Shown: one piece after another, positions 56,563-64,000 of the stretch
Position numbering within the stretch: position 1 is the first letter of the stretch
How the letters are laid out: each line of letters begins with the position of its first letter
NCBI GenBank assembly: GCA_963995505.1
Contig: OZ023187.1
Location: 7,465,176 to 7,529,175, forward strand
Direction: 5' to 3'
From: Hypericum androsaemum
Lineage: Eukaryota > Streptophyta > Magnoliopsida > Malpighiales > Hypericaceae
DNA: 64,000 nt
Position numbers and translations under genes: made by a program
The notes under the pieces: generated by a model
Seen by the model: only the letters and a program-made list of their open reading frames with translations
Told to the model about the DNA's origin: nothing
The model's database searches: none

Positions 56563-59500
56563 ATGCTACTTCGAAACCTCCATTTCCGCGTGTTCCCAAT
56601 TACGCAGTCGCCAGCAAGATCGAGGACGACCGGTCGCCTGCCTTGGAGGTTGAGATCGCGAGCAATGGTGACCGTGGCGGCGTCGGCGAGGAAGCTACTG
56701 TTCCGGCAGCTGTTCGAGAAGGAGTCCTCCACCTACACTTACCTCCTCGCCGACGTTTCCCACCCCGACAAGCCCGCCCTGGTCAGTCCCCAACCCGCCA
56801 CCCGCTGTGGGTTGGATATGGTGATTCTAATCGAAAACTCGATTTTAGTTGAATAGTGATTGGTGCTGAGGCTATCAGCTGAAATTTGTTAGGGTAGCAG
56901 AAGTGCAAATACAGATGTTTAGGACACCTATTTGTAGCGAGAGATAGGAGAATAGAAGACACACGATATACGTGGTTTGTTTTGTTCAACTGAATTACAT
57001 CCACGTGTCCGAGACAATCATCACTATATATTTGGAAATACATGGTACATAAGTCATAGGTGGAATTTTGTTGTTAAGGCCGTTGTTATTTCTGTGGGTT
57101 GGGTGCTTACATGGTTATGATTGTTTCTATGATTGGATTGTACTGCAGTTGATTGATCCGGTGGACAGAACCGTGGATAGAGATCTCTCGCTCATTAAAG
57201 AACTGGGTTTGAAGCTTGTCTTTGCTATGAACACTCATGTTCATGCTGATCATGTCACTGGGACAGGGCTCCTTAAGGTCCACTTCTCCAATCGTTCCTG
57301 TTCCCTTTTGTTTAATTCGGGCTGCGATAGATTCTCTTGTCATATTGAGCGATCAAGAGATACTAGGCTTGCACAGTTACTGTATGTAATGGCTTTGCTG
57401 TCCTTCCCTTATGCTCAGTGCTGTTTTTGTCTGAAACAAATGCCAATTCTTCTTTGGGTAGACGAAACTTCCTGGGGTGAAGTCCGTGATTTCTAAAGCA
57501 AGTGGGTCAAAAGCTGATGTTCTCGTTGAACATGGCGAGAAGATCTGTTTCGGCGACCTTTTCCTGGAGGTACGTTTGTACATGGAACTTCTAGCTTTTT
57601 CTTTGTTCTTTCGTAGATGGGGGTTTTAAATCATGATGGTTCTCATATGATGGTACAAGACCTAGAAACCGATTTCCTGGTCTTTTTTTTTCCGTCAACT
57701 CCGGCGTCTAATGTTCAATGTGCTCATGGGCTACTGCATTATTGGTAATCTGAAATTTAGCTTTGAATTAGTATGACCAAGTTGCAGGGTATTCTGTAAC
57801 AATCTGACACGCTGGATGGTTTGAAGTTTTAGTACAACGTACGATCACCTAAGAAAGACATCTTGGCACTTTCTTATTCACAGGCTCTTAACTAAAGCGA
57901 ACTATGAAACTACTTCAAGCGACCTGCATCTGGCTTAGAAACAGTATTCTTCCTGTGGTATTGTTTTATATAACTTGTATTTGTTAAAGTTGATATGCGA
58001 AACACTGCATTTGGCAGTTGACTGCTTTAGGACCATAATCATCTGTTTTGCATTTGCTGTTGTCATCATGAGAACATATTAGGTTACCTGTGCCTTACCT
58101 TGCACTCTTATACCCATACTACCAGGTTCGCGCTACACCTGGTCATACCCTTGGTTGTGTCACCTATGTTACTGGGGATGGGCTGGATCAGCCTCAACCT
58201 CGGATGGCATTCACTGGAGATGCCTTGTTGATACGTGGATGTGGGAGAACAGATTTCCAGGTACAGTCACACAAGTCCTAAAAACATAATTTGACTAGAG
58301 AGCTCTGTTGATAACTCTTTCTTCTGGACTTCAAAGTATTATCAGGAGCGGAACCTATATAAGGATTCAAAACAGCTCAAAGGGACTGAATACTTCAAAA
58401 TTTAATATCCCCAGTTGCTGTCAGCTTATGGGAATTGAGTTCTTTCAAAAGTTTGTATTTCAAGCATTTGAAAATTTGGTGCCCTCAGCCTTTGAGAAAT
58501 TTGTAGGCGTTTTCCTTATGCTATCTTCTTTCTGTGCTGATTTTCTGCCTCCACTTATAATGCCATTAGTTTCAGAATCGTTCGTGATACTAGATTTTCC
58601 TTTGATCTCATTTTTTTTCCAGGGTGGAAGTTCAGAGCAGCTCTACAAATCAGTTCATTCACAGGCAAGAACCTAGAATTTATGTTCCACGGGATGATTA
58701 GATATGGAGAACTTTTATGTATAATTTTGTCTTTCTATAACCACTGACAGTAAAGCTGATGCCAGATTTTTACTCTACCAAAAGAATCGCTGCTTTATCC
58801 AGCTCACGACTACAAAGGGTTCTCGGTAAGAGGACATGCAAGGCCACCCAATTTTTTGTTATCCATTGTCGAGACTGTAGTAAAACTTGATTGCTTTCAG
58901 GTAAGCACTGTGGGAGAGGAGATGCTTTACAATGCTCGTTTGACGAAAGATGAGGTACTTCTTTGCTGCAGTTTCTGCTTGTACTGATGCAGTAACAGAG
59001 TTATTCGACCATGAAATTTTATCATTGGCTGGTTAGAAACACGTATTTCGGAAGTAATCAGTTTCTTGAACCACCTCTTTCCTGCAATGAGAAGTATGGA
59101 GTGAAAAGGAATGAGCAGATCTATGCTATTAGGTTGGATAAACAAATGGTTGATTAGTATTTCATCGGCGACACGATATCAGAAGGTATCATTACAAAAT
59201 TAGCCTCACAGAGGAAAGCTTCTGGCCTAAAAAGAATTGAACTTCTTGCACTTAGTGCCTTGAACACTGGCCATCTATTAACTAAGTCATAAATCTTCTT
59301 TGATCGTTATACCAATTGTAGATCCTTCTTTAGGAACCTAACGTAGGAAACCGATGAACATCTTCTTCCTCATACAAGAGGAGTTTCACAAAGAAAAGGG
59401 TAAATAGTCCTTTGAACGGTGAACTCTCGAGAGTGGGAGATTATGTTTCTCTGTTCGTAACATATTCAGGATCGCTTAATTTTCTCATTTCCACACTTAT

Positions 59501-59762
59501 ACTTGAGGTATCAGATAGTTACTTAATGAGCCTACTTTGTGATGCAGGAAACATTCAAAAACATCATGGGAAGTAAGTGCAGCATAACCAACTGAAACAT
59601 AATGCAGCTTCTTTCTCTCTGTTTATAACTCGACACAGTTTTGTGACCCGGAGAATGTTTTTGCTCGCTCCAGATTTGAACTTGGCGTATCCGAAGATGA
59701 TAGACATAGCAGTACCTGCAAACATGGTCTGCGGTCTGCAAGATACAACATCGAAATGCTGA
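56563..59762 (+). CDS. ETHE1: ETHE1 persulfide dioxygenase (glyoxalase II-like), mitochondrial
   Basis: Nine exons encode 286 residues: 56563-56781, 57149-57277, 57462-57569, 58126-58260, 58623-58664, 58766-58825, 58901-58954, 59548-59572, 59674-59762. The N-terminus ([20 protein letters not shown], Arg-rich, no acids) is a mitochondrial presequence; the in-frame Met at 56665 could start a shorter form. The metallo-beta-lactamase fold shows THVHADH (His103, His105, Asp107, His108), TPGHT, and [21 protein letters not shown]1 oxidises glutathione persulfide to sulfite in cysteine and sulfide catabolism. The sequence [20 protein letters not shown] and the end [18 protein letters not shown] match the plant enzyme. 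The donor after exon 5 is GC (CACAG/GCAAGA), a GC-AG intron; all others are GT-AG. Confidence 0.93.
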
Positions 59763-61117
59763 ACCTCTTGATCTTCAAACATCGGTGCTCTCGCGGATTG
59801 GCGTATCCAGGGCACAATAGTTAACCATTGTCCTGAAGTTCCACATGTAATTCTGTGCACCGGTATTAGTTGTTGTAAAGTAAAATGCAATGGACAAGAT
59901 GATGATGATGGGTGAAATAAGAGTTAGTTGAGGAAAGAGGGAAGAAAGAATAAGTGAAGAGCGATGCATATTCCAGGAAGAATATGTCGATTCACGTTTC
60001 AACTTCAAATGTGTTTTCAATTGCCAATATCGTAGCTGAAATTCCCAGAAAAATTAAAGATGGTCGTTATCAGCTGAAACAGCGAAATTTCGGTAACTTA
60101 TTTATTTTTTTGGTTTACAACACTTGGCATCTGTCCACTAAGTCATTTGAAAGGTAGGAAACTTTTCTAACAAGAATCTAACACAGTTGTATTTTCAAAG
60201 ACTTGAACTTGATATCATCTAAGTGCATAATTTTTTTATTTACGGGGATCTATTCTAGGAAATTTTTTACAGAGTTTTTTTTTCCACAACCGATACTAGG
60301 AGTTGAACTGCCTGCCGTTGATGAATTTCTGTGAACCCCAAACCCACTCAATCTTCTGATATTGCAATTTGCATCCACAGTCGCTCGTCCAAAGACAATA
60401 TACATTTTTTTTAATTAAAAAAATGCAGTCCGATTATTTGAGGCTACACTCTAATACGGAATATCCAACAGAGTCAACAATAATTTTCACGGTAAGTTTT
60501 TTAACCACGATCACAATTTTGTACGTGGGATACAAGGGTATAGGATCGTTGGGGGATCTTGGGTCTCATTGGCTGAGTCTCGGGTTCCTTGAGTTATTTC
60601 GGGATGCTGCTGTACCCAACTCCACTTGTTGAGTTTCCTATTTTTTGTGTGTTTCATATGTAATCCAAAATGACAGCTTGCAATTTGCTACTCCAGATAC
60701 GCCATCACTTTTTTTTTTTTTCATATAAATAACAGGGGAAAATTGTAAGTTTCAACGTGCAAATATTTAGAGAATTGGCTAATGCAGAATAATCCATAAT
60801 CTTTTATCACGTAAACAAGAATTTGAGTGGACGATGCTCTTATGGTAAAAAATAATTTTATTAGATCGACTAATTTAAAATTATACCAAATATGATATTT
60901 CTCTGAAAACTAACGATTTAAAAGGAAGAAACAGGGTAAAAGGCAGCAAGCAAAGTAACTAAACTAAATTACATCCTGCCTTAAGGAATAAGGAATCCCT
61001 CTTCTTCCCCGTCGTGAAAGCGAATTTCCCCCAATTTCCCAAAGAAACTACACCATTTCTTCCTCTCTTTTCTCTCTCTCTCTCTCTCTCTCGTATCCGC
61101 TCAAAATTAAGAAAGCG
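59763..61117. other. intergenic between ETHE1 and the L18a-like gene
   Basis: Contains the ETHE1 3' UTR, AT-rich spacer, and a CT microsatellite at about 61071-61092 in the likely 5' UTR of the next gene. No supported gene. Confidence 0.45.
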
Positions 61118-62867
61118 ATGAGCGAAAACGAGAAGCACAGCACTAGCAGCCGGGGGTTGCCGCCGCCGGCACCGCAGTACGGTACTTTCCAAGGCGTAGC
61201 GAACTACCCTCCCCCGCCGCCGGTGATCGGATTCCCCCAACCTGTCCCGCCGCGGGGAGCGTCCGAGCAGCCGCCGCCTACGTACTACCCCCACGGCTAC
61301 CAAACTGTCCCTGGTAAATAACTCTACATATATAGTCAACTCTCTCCGTGTGGTTGTCTTACTAGTTAGGTGCCTGTTGCGTTGACTTCGATCTGATTGA
61401 TTGGGGATCTGAGATCTTAGGTTACGCGGTGGCCGAAGGGTTACCGGTGAGGGAACGGCGCCTCCCTTGTTGCGGCTGCGGTCTCGGCTGGTTCTTGTAA
61501 GTGTTTTCCCCTTTTCTTAATTTGTTGTTTAGCTGTCGTCGAAACCGAGTTGGTAAAATGGTTTGGGAGCTGCCTTGATAGCATTTGGTTGCAGTTATTA
61601 CGCGTCGTGAACTCGAGATCCTGGGCATAGCGAATAGGTATACTAGTTGCAATTTCCTCGTGTGATTTCGTTGTGTTGTGTTCGCGGTTTCCTTTTTCCA
61701 TGAAAGTCCAATGTGGCGAGTTCTATGTTGGCTTCTGTATAGTTGCCGATCTTTTTAAATGAACTTTGGTGTGGAGTATGGACGATTATCGCTGGGGCGT
61801 CCTGCCTGCATTCGAGTCACATGCTCAAGCTGAAGCAGTTAATTGCTCAGGAGCTTTAGGGATTTGTTAAGCTTGTGGTCTTTCTCTAGTTCCAGCTTTT
61901 CGGAATGTGAATTTTCATTCTTTAGTTTCCACCAGAATTTTCAGTATGATGTCACATATTAAGGAATTTCCTGTTTTGATGTTTGTTTTGTCTCCTCTCT
62001 TTGAAGGTTTGTGATTGGTTTCTTCCTTGGTGCTATCCCTTGGTATATTGGCTTGCTTATTCTAATTTGCGGGAGAAGGATCGATCCACGTGAGAAACCG
62101 GGATTAGTTGCTTGTGTAATTGCGGTAAGTAAATCATCCAATTTTGCTTGTGTAATTGCAGTAAGCAACTCCATCATTTACCTTTTTCATTTCTTTATTT
62201 TAATTCTTGTTATTGTTATGTGCGTTCTTGTTCTTGTCGTATAGAACAACAGCGCACAAAGTGTTTTATTCCATCAGATGGAGTCAAGTAAATAGGTCTT
62301 ACCATGCCACTGTGCTCTATTATACAATAATTCTGATGCATACTCCTTGAAGACAAAAGTCAATATGTTTAAAATCATATTTCTTACTAGGGAGCTGATA
62401 CAAATTGCTTAATCTTCAAGTTGCTCGGAGCAACTTTACAGAATCAAATTCGATTTAAAGGGTCCTGGGAGCTGTTTTTCGGATTACACAAAATCATTTC
62501 ATTTTCTTCATAACATCTGCCTTTTTACTCCATGTACTTTAGCTATTGTCGTATCATTGTATGTTAATTTCCCTGTCATGAAGTATGGTTATTTTTTGTC
62601 CTCGGTATACCAGTTACCATTTCCTATTAGAAATTATGAGATAACTAGACGGAGGATCTTACTTTCTTGTTAGATTGCCCTTTCTGATGATTTAACATGG
62701 TATTAGGCTCAAATTACTCTTAATTCTTTCGTCCTGCAAGAAATTCTCTGTCCGGTGAGATCTTAAGAGCTGCTGCTATTATGTTGCAGGCTATTCTTGC
62801 TACTGTCGCTATTATTCTCGGTGTGACGAATGGAGCAGATGATTGGCATGGCCCTAATCGTGCCTGA
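61118..62867 (+). CDS. 60S ribosomal protein L18a-like membrane protein
   Basis: Four exons encode 155 residues: 61118-61313, 61421-61496, 62007-62124, 62790-62867, GT-AG and in phase. The N-terminal 65 residues are Pro/Tyr-rich (YGTFQGVANYPPPPPVIGF). Then come a conserved basic/Cys block (RERRLPCCGCGLGWFL), a hydrophobic segment (FVIGFFLGAIPWYIGLLILI) with CGRRIDPREKPGLVACVIA, and a second one (AILATVAIILGVTNG) before DDWHGPN. The family carries the L18ae-like name but is small and membrane-bound, not a ribosomal protein; members are linked to stress and photomorphogenesis interactions, role unclear. The third exon's splice donor is duplicated in tandem: using the second copy (after 62160) would insert 12 in-frame residues, VSKSSNFACVIA. 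Confidence 0.88.
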
Positions 62868-63203
62868 CGGGCAGACAACGGTGCTTTCATTTTCTGGAAA
62901 AAAACGTAAATGTCTGTAAACTCAATATCATATGGTTTTATCCGAGTGTTAAATGGTGTTGCACATGTTACGAACTGTGAAAAAGTTAGCAACCCTTATG
63001 TTTTGGGTCATTCCATCGTTGACTAATGATGATATTAATGTAAAGAAGGTTCAAGGACAAATGGGATAAAACAATTGCAGAATATTTATATGAACTACTG
63101 ATAAATGTTACAACCTTTTATTTGCTATTCGAGACTGAAAGATTGTGGGTAACACAGCAAATGGAAGTACTCAACGATCAAAATATAACCTATGGTTTCA
63201 TCT
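62868..63203. other. convergent 3' flank
   Basis: About 340 bases shared by the 3' ends of the L18a-like gene and the minus-strand P450. No other gene. Confidence 0.5.
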
Positions 63204-64000
63204 CTATAGCTTATGGAAAATCAAGTGGGCGCCATGTTGTGGTTGAAGTGTAACAACCGTATGGGGAGCATGAGTATAAGAAGGCGAAAGTTCAAAGGAG
63301 AAGCGTTGGAGAATCATAGCCACTGCAATTTTTGCCTCCATTAGGGCGAAGTTCTGGCCGATGCATATTCGAGGACCCCAACCGAAGGGAAAGAACGAGG
63401 CTTTGTTGTTCGTAGCCTTCGAGATTCCTTCCGAGAACCTTTCCGGATTGAACTCTAGAGCATCCTTGCCCCAAATCTCATGATCATGATGGACAAAGAT
63501 AGTGGGTAAGAACAGTTGCGCTCCGGCCGGTAATGTGATCTCTCCTAGTGATGTTTCTTCCCGAGCAACTCGAGCTTGTCGAGTTACCGGAGGGTATAGT
63601 CTGAGACTCTCGTTCAAAATCATGGTCACCTGTCACATTGAAACAAACTTTAGAGACTGCTCAATATTTATATTTCTATAGTATGTTGTCGTCACTTACA
63701 ATTTTGAGGTGGCTGAGTGCATCAGCATCAGGATTCTCGTTGCCAACAACTTGAAGGACCTCCTCTCTAGCTCGTTCCTGCCAATTAGAATGCTTGGCAA
63801 GTAAAATCATCGTCCAAACAAGAAGAGTCGACGTTGTTTCTTGCCCGGCAAAGTAGAACAACTTGCACTCCTTGACGATGTCTTCGTAACTCATTCCGCC
63901 ATTTTTGTCGCCTCCTTGATCTCGGACTTCATCGTTGTTGAACTGCATGAGAATGCCTAGCAGATCCTCTGCTACAGGTTCACCAACTCTCATTAGCTTT
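63204..64000 (-). CDS. cytochrome P450, CYP72A family, C-terminal part (cut by window edge)
   Basis: Two exons are visible: 64000-63700 (runs off the window) and 63629-63204, joined in phase 0 by a GT-AG intron. About 240 residues are present: I-helix AGQETTS, K-helix ESLR, PERF region ([10 protein letters not shown]), haem-binding loop [17 protein letters not shown] with the ligand Cys, and the terminal [12 protein letters not shown]. These, with [20 protein letters not shown], are typical of CYP72A. ER-bound CYP72A enzymes act in triterpenoid, monoterpenoid and gibberellin metabolism; the substrate cannot be told. The N-terminal half lies beyond 64000. Confidence 0.92.

Overview
The window is nuclear DNA of a flowering plant, almost certainly a eudicot. 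Genes are split by short GT-AG introns, spacers are AT-rich, and the products belong to plant families (DA2/GW2 RING ligase, ICR/RIP ROP effector, AGO6, NTMC2 type-6 tether, DYW-type PPR, CYP72A). No bacterial operon, organelle gene or CRISPR array is present. Most gene models below were assembled by eye from conserved peptides plus splice signals; coding lengths sum to whole codons in every case.

Layout. 0-5.7 kb: a tandem TRIM-like mini-retroelement, a broken TATA-binding-protein gene copy (minus) that no long ORF reveals, and a 2 kb terminal-inverted-repeat element carrying a Copia gag/LTR fragment. 5.7-11.6 kb: DA2-like E3 ligase (plus) and ICR1-like ROP effector (minus), convergent. 12-20.7 kb: a repeat island with Mutator-like (MULE) elements, one a Pack-MULE with a frameshifted fragment of an ER-type Ca2+-ATPase, a tRNA-derived SINE, and a small TIR element with an internal minisatellite. 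20.9-24.6 kb: a probable mitochondrial Pro/Gly-rich protein gene. 24.8-31 kb: more MITEs, a Copia pol fragment and a minisatellite. 31.5-39 kb: AGO6 (plus, 21 coding exons) and a SOUL haem-binding protein (minus), convergent. 39.9-40.9 kb: a MULE with a solo LTR nested in one arm. 41.8-47.3 kb: NTMC2T6-like membrane-contact protein (minus). 48-51 kb: repeats. 52-63 kb: OTP82-like PPR-DYW, ETHE1 persulfide dioxygenase and an L18a-like membrane protein (all plus). 63.2-64 kb: 3' end of a CYP72A P450 (minus), cut by the window edge.

The genes do not form one pathway. Gene order does carry history: from memory, Arabidopsis has L18ae-like, ETHE1 and NTMC2T6.1 close together on chromosome 1 (At1g53560-53590), and DA2L, ICR1 and a SOUL protein close together (At1g17100-17145), so the window joins two recognisable ancestral blocks.

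No clearly new biochemical system was found. The most interesting items are the hidden TBP copy, the Pack-MULE, the nested solo LTR whose empty site survives in the partner arm, the two-copy minisatellite TIR element, and a tandemly duplicated splice donor in the L18a-like gene.
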